A stretch of 64,000 nt of DNA, from contig JAHHHO010000006.1 of assembly GCA_019359315.1 (NCBI GenBank), positions 62,001 through 126,000 of the forward strand. Reading direction: 5' to 3'. Each line of letters begins with the position of its first letter. The first letter of the stretch is position 1. This document shows, piece after piece, positions 8,026 to 16,797 of the stretch. A program made the translations under genes and the position numbers. This DNA is from Myxacorys californica WJT36-NPBG1 (GTDB lineage Bacteria > Cyanobacteriota > Cyanobacteriia > Leptolyngbyales > Leptolyngbyaceae). The notes under the pieces were generated by a model. The model made no database searches. It was not told where the DNA came from and saw only the letters and a program-made list of their open reading frames with translations.

Positions 8026-9843
8026 ATGACGCAATCAGTTGAGGCGCAGGCTACGTTTCCGGTGGAAAATGCTCAGGAATGGGATTTGTCGGATCTCTAT
8101 CGAGGATTTGATGATCCGCAGTTAGAACAAGATTTACAGACGTTGCAGAAGCAGGCAACCGAGTTTCGAGATCAGTTTCGAGGTCGAGTCAATACGCTAG
8201 CTCCCGAACAGTTGGCGGAGTGCTTTAAAACACTGGAAGCGATCGCAGAGAAATCTGGCTACCTCTATGCCTTCCCATCCCTGATCTTCTCAGCGGATAC
8301 TCGCAGTACCGAAGCGAAACAGTTTCTCGATCGCGTCATGGAAGCATTGACTGCGATCGAGAATCAGCTCCTATTTTTCGATCTGGAGCTGCAAGGCATT
8401 GAGGCAGATCAATTCGATCGGTTGCAGCAAGCAACGGTTCTCAAGACTTACCAGCATTACCTGAATCGGATTGCAAATTACCGCCCGTACAAGCTCTCAG
8501 AAGCTGTAGAACAAACTCGTAATCAAGACAGTTTGACCGGACGGCAGGCATTTATTCAACTGCGATCGGTGCATCTTGGCGAACAAGAATATGAGCCTGT
8601 CACCACGACGGATAGCAAAACGGCGAACACCGACGCCGAACTCAGTGCATTACTCTATCATCCAAACCCAGAGACGCGGTACGCGGCGTATCAATCGGTT
8701 CGCAAGGTGATGAAGCAACACAATTCGCTGTATGGCTACATCCTCAACACCGTCGCGCAAGATCACAAACTAGAGAATCAGATGCGCGGCTACCCATCTA
8801 CTCTGCACAAGCAACTGTTAGCCGATGAAGTGTCTGAACCTGTGTTTCGGGCCATTATGGATGGTACAGGGGCGCGATTTGATCTGTTTCAGCGCTACTA
8901 TCAGTTGAAAGCCAAGGCGATCGGGCAGACCATTCGGACGTGCGATCTCTACGCACCTTGGGACACAGGGAACAATCAGACCGCAGCGATTAGCTACAAA
9001 GCTGGAGTAGAAACGCTTCTAGCGGCATTAGATCAGTTTGATCCAAATTATGCCCGTCGTGCTGAAGAATTTTTTCTAAACAATTGGGTGGATGCGAAAG
9101 TGCGCCCCGGCAAGCGAGGCGGCGCGTTCTGCTCTTACACCTACGGCAAACACAGCTATCTGCTGCTGTCTTACACCGACGATTACAATTCGCTCTTCAC
9201 CCTTGCCCATGAAATGGGACATGGACTGCACTTTGAATGGATTGGCGATCGCCAGTCGTATTTCAACAGCAATCCGCCGATGGTGTTGGCAGAAATTGCA
9301 TCGACGTTCAACGAACTGCTCTTGCTCGATTATTTGCTGAAGCAAGCAGAAGGCGACAAGGCATTGACAAAGACGCTGATTACCCGGCAGTTAGAAGATC
9401 AGCTCAATCTACTGTTCCGGCAAAGTACGATCAGTCGATTAGAATTGGCAGTCCACGATCGCGCGGCTCAAGGCAGTTTCGACCAGAGTTTTGTGAACGC
9501 AGAATGGATGAAGTTGTACCAAGATCTCTGCGGCGATGCGGTGGAAGTGCTGCCTGAACATCAGTACGATTGGGCGCGAATTGGACATATTTACTTCAAG
9601 CCGTTCTATTGTTACCAGTACACGGCGTCGAATATTGTCAGCTTGGCGTGCTATCAGAAATATCTTGAGGTCGGCAAAGCGTTCATTCCAGGTTATCTAG
9701 AATTACTGGCGTCTGGAGGCAGTATGGATCAGGTTGCAGCCTTGCGGCAGTTTGTCGGCGTCGATATTGAAGATGCTGCCACGATTAAAGGGGCATTGAC
9801 CTATGTGGAGAATTTGCTGAATCAATTGCAGGCAACTCTTTAA
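8026..9843 (+). CDS. pepF: Oligoendopeptidase F-like M3 metallopeptidase
   Basis: Cytosolic zinc peptidase that cleaves short peptides. The 605-residue length matches the PepF family. The zinc motif LAHEMGHGLHFEW places His395, Glu396 and His399, with the third ligand Glu423 in AEIASTFNELLL. The N-terminal half (about residues 20-200) is the helical oligopeptidase domain (WDLSDLYRGFDD). The C-terminal signature YCYQYTASN near residue 528 is also typical. It lies downstream of the FMN reductase and ends at a strong convergent terminator. Confidence 0.92.
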   Translation: MTQSVEAQATFPVENAQEWDLSDLYRGFDDPQLEQDLQTLQKQATEFRDQFRGRVNTLAPEQLAECFKTLEAIAEKSGYLYAFPSLIFSADTRSTEAKQFLDRVMEALTAIENQLLFFDLELQGIEADQFDRLQQATVLKTYQHYLNRIANYRPYKLSEAVEQTRNQDSLTGRQAFIQLRSVHLGEQEYEPVTTTDSKTANTDAELSALLYHPNPETRYAAYQSVRKVMKQHNSLYGYILNTVAQDHKLENQMRGYPSTLHKQLLADEVSEPVFRAIMDGTGARFDLFQRYYQLKAKAIGQTIRTCDLYAPWDTGNNQTAAISYKAGVETLLAALDQFDPNYARRAEEFFLNNWVDAKVRPGKRGGAFCSYTYGKHSYLLLSYTDDYNSLFTLAHEMGHGLHFEWIGDRQSYFNSNPPMVLAEIASTFNELLLLDYLLKQAEGDKALTKTLITRQLEDQLNLLFRQSTISRLELAVHDRAAQGSFDQSFVNAEWMKLYQDLCGDAVEVLPEHQYDWARIGHIYFKPFYCYQYTASNIVSLACYQKYLEVGKAFIPGYLELLASGGSMDQVAALRQFVGVDIEDAATIKGALTYVENLLNQLQATL

Positions 9844-9853
9844 TAGTGACTTG

Positions 9854-9897
9854 TTGCTCCAAAAGAATTAGGTTAGCAAAAGATTCTTTTGGAGCAA
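9854..9897. terminator. Bidirectional terminator between pepF and the PEP-CTERM gene
   Basis: TTGCTCCAAAAGAAT (9854-9868) and ATTCTTTTGGAGCAA (9883-9897) form a perfect 15-bp stem with a 14-nt loop. It sits in the 58 nt between two convergent genes and would serve both. Confidence 0.8.
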
Positions 9898-9901
9898 TAA
9901 G

Positions 9902-10327
9902 TCAGTCGTTAGAAACTCGTGGCCGTTTAATGGTGATTAGTCCTGCGATCGCAATCAATCCCAGCACAACGGATGGCTCAGGAACCTCAACTCGTTTCGG
10001 GGCTGGCGGTACTTCTGACTTGATGATCACCTCATCCTTTGCGCGAAGTGCACTAAACGAATTCACACGAGGCACTTCGCGATAAAGGGGTTGCCGAACA
10101 AGCAATGAGTGTCTGGAGCCAGCTTGAAGCACTTGCTGAGGTGTAAAGTCTTTTGCTGAGGGGAGGGATTGTTTTTGGCGCTCCTCGTCAACGTACTCAT
10201 CATATGGTGTTGCTTGCCGAACGCTGAGACTCGCTAGCGTTCCAGCCTGAGCAGAAGCAGTCATCATCCCCATCAAGGAAAAAACGGCTGCTACATAATA
10301 AACTTTGGGCAACGATCGTTCTTGCAT
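9902..10327 (-). CDS. PEP-CTERM sorting domain protein
   Basis: Probably an exported surface or extracellular protein processed by an exosortase. It has an N-terminal signal peptide (residues about 8-28, VYYVAAVFSLMGMMTASAQA) and, at the C-terminus, the tripartite sorting signal: VPEPS at about 115-119, a hydrophobic helix (VVLGLIAIAGLITI), and the basic end KRPR. The 85-residue middle is rich in charged residues and resembles no family I recognise. No exosortase (EpsH/XrtA) is in the window, so the sorting enzyme must be elsewhere. Two hairpins lie upstream at 10360-10420. Confidence 0.82.
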   Translation of the reverse strand: MQERSLPKVYYVAAVFSLMGMMTASAQAGTLASLSVRQATPYDEYVDEERQKQSLPSAKDFTPQQVLQAGSRHSLLVRQPLYREVPRVNSFSALRAKDEVIIKSEVPPAPKRVEVPEPSVVLGLIAIAGLITIKRPRVSND

Positions 10328-10359
10328 ACGCTAAGGGCAATGGTCGAGCATTAGACTAA

Positions 10360-10420
10360 GTAAGCTGCAAGTGAGCTTACGAGAATACACCCCAAATCAA
10401 CCTTGAATTTACAATTCAAG
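10360..10420. repeat. Two perfect hairpins upstream of the PEP-CTERM gene
   Basis: GTAAGCT/AGCTTAC (10360-10366, 10374-10380, 7-nt loop) and CTTGAATT/AATTCAAG (10402-10409, 10413-10420, 3-nt loop) are both perfect. They lie 33-93 nt before the start of the minus-strand PEP-CTERM gene and could fold in its leader. Confidence 0.4.
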
Positions 10421-10573
10421 CCGTAGATACCGCAGAAGCTTGAAGCAAACCTTGTACCGAGACTGTAGCCTCAGCAGTTGCCTCTTAGTGTAGACAAAAT
10501 GGGTACGAAAGATTACAAAGCCAAGACTAAGTATTTTCCGCAAAAATCAAGAATGTGTGAAGTTGAGTCGAGC

Positions 10574-11737
10574 TTAGAGAAACGTTGCAATGAGATCGAC
10601 AGCTTCCTCTAGGATTTCTGGTTCATGCACCAATGCAAAGCGCACATAGCCTTCCCCTGATTTTCCAAACCCTGAGCCTGGCGACACCGCTACACCCGTT
10701 GCCTGTACAAGTTCCGTACTGAACCGAATCGAATCTGACGCCCATTGCGGCGGTAGTTTTGCCCAAATATACATCGTCGCCTCTGGTGTCGGAACCTGCC
10801 AACCGATGCGATCGAGAGCTGCAACAAAGGCATCCCGTCGCCGCCGAAAAATCTCGACTCCTTTCTGTACGCCCATTTGCGAACCCGTTAGAGCTGCGAT
10901 CGCGCCGTTCAAGATTCCCAAATACTGATTAAAATCCACGGCCGCTTTGACTTGCCGCAACGCGCGGATCAGGTCTGCATTCCCGATCGCATAGCCGATC
11001 CGAAACCCGCCCATGTGATAGGACTTTGACATTGTAAAGAACTCAATCGACACCGTTTTTTCAGGATCAGCCTGCAATATCGAAGGAACGGGCGTTTCTC
11101 CAAAATATAAATCTGCATAGGGAAAATCATGAACCAGCACAAGATCGTGGCGCTGACAGAACGCCACCGCTTCCTTAAAAAACGGCAGCGGTGCGATCGC
11201 GCTGGTTGGGTTGTGCGGATAGCTCAACACCATCATGCGGGACTGTGCTAAAACCGCGTCTGGAACGTCCTCTAGCACAGGCAAAAAGTTATTCTTTTCC
11301 AAAAGAGGCATGGCATAAACCTGCCCACCCGCGAGATACACGCCCCCCACGTGAGACGGATAACCCGGATCAAGCAACAGCGCAAAATCACCAGGATTCA
11401 ACACCGCTAATGGTAAATGTGCCGTTCCTTCTTGAGAGCCAATGAGTGGTAAAACCTCAGTTTCTGGATCAACGGGTATGCCAAATTTATGGGTGTACCA
11501 ACTTGCGGCAGCTTGCCGAAATGCTTTAGTGCCGTTAAACAACAAATAGCCGTGGGTCGCCGGATCGTGAAGTGACGCTGCGATCGCGTCGATCACATGT
11601 GCCTCAGCCGGCAAATCAGACGATCCCAACGACAAATCAATAATGTTCCGTCCGGCGGCTTTGGCAGCGGCTTTTGCCCGATCCATATCCGCAAATACAT
11701 TGGACTGAAGCCAGTCTAGACGTTTGGCAAATCGCAT
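10574..11737 (-). CDS. Class I/II pyridoxal-phosphate aminotransferase (LL-diaminopimelate aminotransferase-like)
   Basis: Fold-type I aminotransferase. The 387-residue protein carries the PLP lysine Lys238 in FFTMSKSYHMGGFRIGYA, the phosphate/ring contacts Asn176 (SYPHNPTSA), Asp204 and Tyr207 (HDFPYADL) and the arginine Arg246. The N-terminus DIIDLSLGSSDLP type is shared with cyanobacterial proteins annotated as aspartate or LL-diaminopimelate aminotransferase; sequence alone does not settle the substrate. It lies 15 nt after a thioredoxin gene on the same strand, so the two are probably co-transcribed. Confidence 0.85.
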   Translation of the reverse strand: MRFAKRLDWLQSNVFADMDRAKAAAKAAGRNIIDLSLGSSDLPAEAHVIDAIAASLHDPATHGYLLFNGTKAFRQAAASWYTHKFGIPVDPETEVLPLIGSQEGTAHLPLAVLNPGDFALLLDPGYPSHVGGVYLAGGQVYAMPLLEKNNFLPVLEDVPDAVLAQSRMMVLSYPHNPTSAIAPLPFFKEAVAFCQRHDLVLVHDFPYADLYFGETPVPSILQADPEKTVSIEFFTMSKSYHMGGFRIGYAIGNADLIRALRQVKAAVDFNQYLGILNGAIAALTGSQMGVQKGVEIFRRRRDAFVAALDRIGWQVPTPEATMYIWAKLPPQWASDSIRFSTELVQATGVAVSPGSGFGKSGEGYVRFALVHEPEILEEAVDLIATFL

Positions 11738-11752
11738 ATCGGGTCACGGTTC

Positions 11753-12085
11753 TTACGCCGTCAATAGATTTTGGGTCACGAGATCTTCAAGCTTTTGTTT
11801 ATTGATCGCCCCTTCGGTTGACTTCTTCATTTCGCCATCTTGAAACAGCCGGAACGCCGGAACGCCTTCCACCTTGTACTGAGCAACCGTTTCGGGGTTT
11901 GGATCAACTTCCATTTTGATCACTTTGATGCGATCACCATAACTGCTGGCAATGCCATCAACTAACGGAGCCGTCAACCGACACGGACCACACCACGACG
12001 CCCAGAAATACACGAGTACAGGCTGAGTGGCATCGAGAACTTCTGCCTTAAATTCGGGATCTGTAATGACGCGAACGCTACTCAT
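11753..12085 (-). CDS. Thioredoxin
   Basis: Dithiol oxidoreductase of the cytosol that reduces target disulfides, in cyanobacteria usually fed by ferredoxin-thioredoxin reductase. The active site WASWCGPCR places Cys32 and Cys35. The cis-proline loop is EGVPAF, and Lys/Asp core residues are in place. I chose MSSVRVITDPEF at 12085, matching usual thioredoxin N-termini; the frame stays open 7 codons further. The final 110-residue length is normal for a single-domain thioredoxin. It precedes the aminotransferase by 15 nt. It is not the classical m-type WCGPCRM form (here WCGPCRL). Confidence 0.93.
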   Translation of the reverse strand: MSSVRVITDPEFKAEVLDATQPVLVYFWASWCGPCRLTAPLVDGIASSYGDRIKVIKMEVDPNPETVAQYKVEGVPAFRLFQDGEMKKSTEGAINKQKLEDLVTQNLLTA

Positions 12086-12123
12086 ACTGCATGGGATACT
12101 TAACAACTGCTTTACATAATTTT

Positions 12124-12164
12124 AAGCCCTAGCTCTCTCATTCGTGAAAGGAAAGCTAGGGCTT
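12124..12164 (-). terminator. Inverted repeat after vipp1, possible terminator
   Basis: AAGCCCTAGCT (12124-12134) and AGCTAGGGCTT (12154-12164) are perfect 11-bp inverted repeats with a 19-nt loop, between the vipp1 stop and the thioredoxin start on the same strand. There is no clear T-run on either side, so termination is only likely. Confidence 0.5.
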
Positions 12165-12198
12165 GTCATGGAACATTACGAAGAGGTTCAATCTGCCT

Positions 12199-12978
12199 CT
12201 AGAGATTATCTAGCTGCTTTTTAAGATCTTCGAGTTCAGAATCAACCGCCGCATCTCTAGGCGCTTGGGTCTGCGTTTGAGGAGCGGCCTGTCCTGGCAA
12301 TGCGGCTTGCGGTTGAGCTGAGCCTGCCAACATTTGTTGCTTCATCGCTTCGAGTTCGAGATCAACATCGCCCGATTCTAGGCGAGCAAACTGCGATTCG
12401 AGATCTGCACCCGCTAACTCGCCTGCTGCCTGCGCTCTCGCTTCCGACTGTAACACTTTGTCTTCCATCCGCTCAAAGGCAGCCATTGCAGTGCCAGTGC
12501 CCATGTTGCTGACCATGCCTTGCAGTTGCTCTTGAGCTTTTGCAGCGCTGGCACGGGCTTTCAGCATATCCTTCTTGGTCTTCGCTTCCGAAATCTTGCC
12601 TTCTAGGGCAATCAAACTGCGCTTGAGCGTCTCGACCTGGGTCGATTGCTGATCGAGTTGACCTTTCAGGGCGTTCGCGGTTTCGGTGTGGGTTTTCTTG
12701 CGCTGCAAGGCTTCACGAGCGAGATTTTCATCGCCTTTCTGCAGGGCAAGTTGGGCACGTTGCTGCCAGTTGTTTGACTCCGATTGAGCTTGGTTATGCT
12801 GCTGCTGCGTGCGTTTTTGGCTAGCGATCGCAGTGGCGACAGCCTGACGCAGTTGCACCAGGTCTTCCTGCATGTCGATCACAGCCTGCTCAAGGATCTT
12901 CTCTGGATCTTCCGCTTTGCTCACCATGTCGTTAACATTCGAGCGAACCACACGGCTGATACGATCAAATAACCCCAT
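12199..12978 (-). CDS. vipp1: Vipp1/PspA (IM30) membrane-remodelling protein
   Basis: ESCRT-III-like protein that forms rings and rods on thylakoid and plasma membranes and is needed for thylakoid upkeep. The 259 residues begin MGLFDRISRVVRSNVNDMVS, the membrane-binding amphipathic helix, followed by long coiled-coil helices to about residue 215. After a Gln/Ala/Pro-rich linker comes a C-terminal helix VDSELEDLKKQLDNL, the extension that separates Vipp1 from plain PspA. Length is close to other cyanobacterial Vipp1 proteins. It is apparently monocistronic. Confidence 0.93.
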   Translation of the reverse strand: MGLFDRISRVVRSNVNDMVSKAEDPEKILEQAVIDMQEDLVQLRQAVATAIASQKRTQQQHNQAQSESNNWQQRAQLALQKGDENLAREALQRKKTHTETANALKGQLDQQSTQVETLKRSLIALEGKISEAKTKKDMLKARASAAKAQEQLQGMVSNMGTGTAMAAFERMEDKVLQSEARAQAAGELAGADLESQFARLESGDVDLELEAMKQQMLAGSAQPQAALPGQAAPQTQTQAPRDAAVDSELEDLKKQLDNL

Positions 12979-13397
12979 AATTCTGTTTCCTTTTGGCGTT
13001 TCTACATTAAGTATGCCGTTGACACCTACGTTAGCCCACCCTTCTCAAATTAAGAACTTGTTTAAAGTTACGCAGACTAGAACTTTAACGTAGGGATTGC
13101 CATTCTCACCACCACTGCTAGAAATACCATCAGTAGTGTCAAGACATGCAACTTGAACAGGCTCTCTCTTAGTTTAGAATTTCAAAGTAAAATCGGCGAA
13201 CTGATCTGAATTTCCTGCGGTGTTCAACCGTTCCTGCCTGGGATCAAACGATTGGTTATGCAGCCGAACACTGTATTATTAGTGAAGCAAAATTATTATT
13301 AGTGAAGCAAAAAATTAGTAGTGAAGCAAAAACAGTAGAGCAATCAGGAAACAGAGGCAGTGGCTTTGAAGTGGTAACTATTATCATCCACAATTGT
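12979..13397. other. Divergent intergenic region with inverted and short direct repeats
   Basis: No gene seen. TTAAAGTT (13062-13069) and AACTTTAA (13081-13088) form an 8-bp inverted repeat about 85-110 nt upstream of vipp1, a possible regulator site. Three imperfect copies of ATTAGTGAAGCAAAA lie in tandem at about 13277-13330; one of them supplies a GTG (13302) that opens a longer but unlikely reading frame into the next gene. Confidence 0.5.
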
Positions 13398-13823
13398 ATG
13401 AAACCGATGAAACCCTTACTCTACTTGAGCGTTTTAGTTGGACTGAGTGCGGCTTCTCTGACATTGCATCTAAATGCAGCAAACAGTGCCCAAACATCAC
13501 CTCCTGCAACTCGTTCCGAAGAATTTAGAGTGGTTGGAACTGAACCTTTTTGGGGAATAAGCGTTGGCAAGCGTGGAATCGTCTACTCCACAACAGATTC
13601 AAAGCCGAGATCGTTCCCTTATTCTGCACCGATGACTGCTCAAGGGCGTCCCGCTGATCTTGTTCGGGTCTATCGCTTGCAGAGCAAACCGAATACGAAC
13701 AATGTTCTGGTGATCAAAAAAGTCGCCGCCTGTAGCGATAGCATGTCTGACAAGCAATATCCCTACTCAGCGACTCTGATCTTAGACAACGCAGTACGAG
13801 AAGGATGCGCTGAGAGAAAATAG
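13398..13823 (+). CDS. Secreted COG3650-like protein
   Basis: Function unknown. The product starts MKPMKPLLYLSVLVGLSAAS, a signal peptide running to about residue 30 (NAANSAQ). The mature part has FRVVGTEPFWGISVGKRGIV, the hallmark of a small periplasmic/lipoprotein family annotated as COG3650, which is often found in heat-shock- or META-type envelope proteins. Two cysteines near the C-terminus (AACSDS and EGCAER) may pair. The frame is open back to GTG 13302, but that segment is made of short repeats, so the ATG at 13398 directly before the signal peptide is preferred. Confidence 0.65.
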   Translation: MKPMKPLLYLSVLVGLSAASLTLHLNAANSAQTSPPATRSEEFRVVGTEPFWGISVGKRGIVYSTTDSKPRSFPYSAPMTAQGRPADLVRVYRLQSKPNTNNVLVIKKVAACSDSMSDKQYPYSATLILDNAVREGCAERK

Positions 13824-13856
13824 TGGCGTTAGTTGCGCTAAAGTCGCAGACGCAGT

Positions 13857-14546
13857 TCAACTCGGATCACTTTCTGGTTCTGATGGCAGCTTTTGCCCTA
13901 GCTTTGGTTCAGTGCCAGCCAGCAACCGCCCAATGTTGGTGCGGTGTCGCCAGATCACATAGATACCGCCTGCGATCGCAAACAAGCAGTAGGGCAACGG
14001 TTGCTTAAAGATAACCATCAGAATTGTGGCGGCGATCGCGCCTGCGATCGAACTAATCGACACAATTCTGGTGATTGCGATACTCAACCCAAACACGCCT
14101 AGTGTGCTGAGTCCCACCATCGGGTTCATTGCCAGCAGAATGCCTAAACTCGTTGCAACTGACTTTCCTCCACTAAAGTTGAGCCAGATGGATTTGCTAT
14201 GTCCTAGCAATGCCAACAATCCTGCTAGGACTACCATCCAGGGTTGCCAATCTGCAAAGCTTCTGTCTACAAATTTCGTGAAGTAGAGCCAGCCGGGGAG
14301 GTGAGTAAAGGCATAGTCGACTGCCAAAATTGCCAATGCGCCTTTGAGAACATCGACGATGAGGACTGCGATCGCAGGCAGTTTGCCCACCGTTCTCAAC
14401 ACATTCGTGGCTCCCGTAGACCCCGATCCTTCTTGACGAATATCAATTCCTTTCAGCATTCGACCCGCTAAATAGCCAGTGGGAATCGAGCCGAGTAGGT
14501 AGGCGAGAATGAGCAGAAGTCCGTTGTTGATGAACCAGGGCAGCAT
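13857..14546 (-). CDS. plsY: Glycerol-3-phosphate acyltransferase PlsY
   Basis: Transfers the acyl group from acyl phosphate to glycerol-3-phosphate, the first step of phospholipid and glycolipid synthesis, in the plasma membrane. The 229-residue, multi-spanning protein shows the three PlsY motifs: SIPTGYLAG (20-28), GSGSTGATNVLR (40-51) and GHSKSIWLNFSGGKSVAT (about 113-130). It lies downstream of DUF3119 and DUF3086 genes on the same strand, a grouping seen in cyanobacteria that hints those proteins are linked to the membrane lipid step. Confidence 0.95.
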   Translation of the reverse strand: MLPWFINNGLLLILAYLLGSIPTGYLAGRMLKGIDIRQEGSGSTGATNVLRTVGKLPAIAVLIVDVLKGALAILAVDYAFTHLPGWLYFTKFVDRSFADWQPWMVVLAGLLALLGHSKSIWLNFSGGKSVATSLGILLAMNPMVGLSTLGVFGLSIAITRIVSISSIAGAIAATILMVIFKQPLPYCLFAIAGGIYVIWRHRTNIGRLLAGTEPKLGQKLPSEPESDPS

Positions 14547-14676
14547 GGGGAGGGATGAGGAATGAGGGATGAAAAAAGCCAGCGTTAGCTAATTACGGAT
14601 TCATTGTAAGTCTTAGCTGAATTTTTCAGCCCAAGAAGCTCAAATCTTGAACAAGCTTTTTCTCTATCCCTCATTC

Positions 14677-15828
14677 CTAATACAAATACGATTGCTGCTG
14701 AATTAGCTGCTGCGGGCTGGGCGCAAACGCCAACCACAGCGGAAATTGCAGCAACGCTAGACTGACCGCTTCTTCGGTTTCGTCAATCACAATGAATGGC
14801 AAAAATCCGTCTTTTTCTAATCGTTCGGCTTTGAGGGCGAGTTGTTCGGGGGTTTCAAACATGCTGATGCCGCGATCGCTGCCAAAGTCACTGCGGGTTA
14901 CGCCCAAGCAATCCTGCAAGCCCCTTCGCCATTCGCCCAACCGCTCTGGCGTATTGGCAAGAATGAGAGTTCTCAGGCGATCGTCGTAGAGATTGTAGAG
15001 GATAGAGATCGCGGCGGAGGCAATGAGAATATTTTGCAAGCGAGACCCCATCGTGCGGATCGCGCCTCTTCCACCTTGACTGAAGAACCAGTTTGATACC
15101 CGCTCTGCATGGACCGGCTCAAAGGTACGGCGCAGTTTCCAAACAGGGCCGTAGTAGTCGGGCTGATTGCGGAATTGATCAATGACGCTGCGAATTTGGC
15201 GTCCTTCGTCCTGAAATTTCTCTTCTGCAAATTTAGGAGTTGGTTTTTGCCCAGGAGCCTCTGACGGGGTAATCTTTTCTGCGTTGCGAGGAGTGCGGGT
15301 AGCAGGAACAGGTAAGGCGTCTACGGCGTTGCGCTCTGGGTTAATCGGTTTTTGTAACTCTAGTTGATCTGCGGCGATCGCAAGATCTTGCAGACTGCCG
15401 ACGAGGTAATCCTTGAAGCTCTGCACCCGAATTGCAATGTCTTGAGATGCGCCCGCAAAGGTCGTTCTCATCTCGTTACGAATTCGATCCTGACGCCGTT
15501 CGAGTTGTTCGATCGCCAATTGCAACGTCTGTCTGCGTTGCTCTAAATCGCTCAAATTTTGCTGCACAAACCGCCCCAAAGAGACTTGTGCCTCCATCGT
15601 TTGAGTCTGTAAATCGGCACGCGTTGCCATCAGCGCGTTAATTTCCTGCTTGAGATCGTGCTCTTGCTGCTGAAGCTCTAGAATGCGTTGACTTAGTAGA
15701 GCTTTGGTCGCCTCACTCACGTCACTATTTCCGTTGGTTTCGGCAGTCGTCTCCAGTTGTACAGGAGCGTCATCCATTGCGGGAGGATCTTGGGCAGATT
15801 GAACAGTCGGCAACTCGTCAGAATTCAT
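14677..15828 (-). CDS. DUF3086 family protein (cyanobacterial)
   Basis: Function unknown. Residues about 40-130 form a coiled coil (QRILELQQQEHDLKQEIN onwards), a Pro/Lys-rich linker follows, and the C-terminal 200 residues are the conserved DUF3086 part with PERLGEWRRGLQDCLGV, SDRGISMFETPEQLALKAER and FLPFIVIDETEE. There is no clear signal peptide or membrane helix. It sits between DUF3119 (35 nt upstream) and plsY (130 nt downstream), an arrangement I recall as common in cyanobacteria, so an operon is likely. Confidence 0.8.
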   Translation of the reverse strand: MNSDELPTVQSAQDPPAMDDAPVQLETTAETNGNSDVSEATKALLSQRILELQQQEHDLKQEINALMATRADLQTQTMEAQVSLGRFVQQNLSDLEQRRQTLQLAIEQLERRQDRIRNEMRTTFAGASQDIAIRVQSFKDYLVGSLQDLAIAADQLELQKPINPERNAVDALPVPATRTPRNAEKITPSEAPGQKPTPKFAEEKFQDEGRQIRSVIDQFRNQPDYYGPVWKLRRTFEPVHAERVSNWFFSQGGRGAIRTMGSRLQNILIASAAISILYNLYDDRLRTLILANTPERLGEWRRGLQDCLGVTRSDFGSDRGISMFETPEQLALKAERLEKDGFLPFIVIDETEEAVSLALLQFPLWLAFAPSPQQLIQQQSYLY

Positions 15829-15863
15829 GAACTAGAGAGTGGGGTACAGGGCACAGAATGGAA

Positions 15864-16298
15864 TTACGGTTTTGGATAGCGTTGCTCTAGGCAAGTCCGT
15901 AACATTTTAGGGTCAAAAATGATTGGTAAGAAATGAATACTTTTAACTTCTCGAAAATAAAACAAAATGGGCACAGGTGACCAGAAGATCTCCCAGTTTT
16001 GCCACTCTTGGTAGGGAAAGCGCCGAATTCGCGTCTCGCCTCGATAGATATCTAAATCAGTAGGGGTGAATCGCAAGCGAAGCGAGACAGCTTGAAATAA
16101 TAAGAATGTGCCAAACAGTGCGATCGCAGCACCGACCCACAGATTCACAAAAACAAAGGGGAGACCAACCAAAACCAGCACCAGCGGAATTGCATAATTT
16201 GGCGCAAGTTCTACTGTTTCGTTCGATTGAGATGTTGCCGCGTCTGTCACAACCGTTATCCTTTGTTTCACTTCACTCTCTATTGTATAGCGCGGCAA
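15864..16298 (-). CDS. DUF3119 family membrane protein
   Basis: Small cyanobacterial and plastid-lineage protein of unknown role. Residues about 34-72 form two close hydrophobic segments (YAIPLVLVLVGLPFVFVNLW, then GAAIALFGTFLLFQAVSLRL), followed by a soluble tail with LRFTPTDLDIYRGETRIRRF and PYQEWQNWEIFW. The tail looks like a PH-like or bPH2-type beta fold used by membrane-associated proteins, but that is only an impression. It is the first gene of the DUF3119-DUF3086-plsY group. Confidence 0.8.
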   Translation of the reverse strand: MPRYTIESEVKQRITVVTDAATSQSNETVELAPNYAIPLVLVLVGLPFVFVNLWVGAAIALFGTFLLFQAVSLRLRFTPTDLDIYRGETRIRRFPYQEWQNWEIFWSPVPILFYFREVKSIHFLPIIFDPKMLRTCLEQRYPKP

Positions 16299-16797
16299 AA
16301 TTTCTCATAGCGATCGCTCAAATGTTGGCTGCAATTGATTACAGCGTGTGAGACAGTTCTCGATGCGGCGTCTTAAATTAGATGCAATCAGGCCTAAATT
16401 CCTTCAGACATAAATTCAACAACTGATAGATTCAACTCAGAGAAGGCTGGTTGAAAACGGAGTCATAGCAATCGAATAAACTCGGATTTCTATAAAGTAT
16501 TACTATAAAGGCTCAATCTATTTGCTAGAAGTAATAGAACGAATTCTTAGCGATTCAAGGCGTTCAATATCAAACATAATAGAGAGTTAACTGCAAAACC
16601 AGGCGATGTGTTAATCCAAACGTAAATCTAAAAAACAGTAGATCTGAAAACGATTAGAAATTGCTTACGCTCTATCGTTTGTATCGAAGTATAAACTATT
16701 GTGTTAACTCTTAAAACAAAGTTGCGTTCCCTTGCAAAAGCGTAAACCTAATATCCCTATAATCCAGGTTGATCATAGATTTGCAAGGAGAAATACT
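16299..16797. other. Long intergenic region upstream of psaK
   Basis: No gene or RNA recognised in about 500 nt. It is AT-rich and must contain the psaK promoter and the divergent DUF3119 promoter. TATAAA at 16690 is a possible -10 element and CTATAAAG occurs twice at about 16490-16510. I did not find a clear pair of HLR1 (RpaB) boxes by eye. An AAGGAG ribosome binding site lies at about 16784. Confidence 0.45.

Noticed and set aside
12300-13093. Plus-strand frames opposite vipp1
   Set aside because: Shadows of the coiled-coil gene; no protein-like features.
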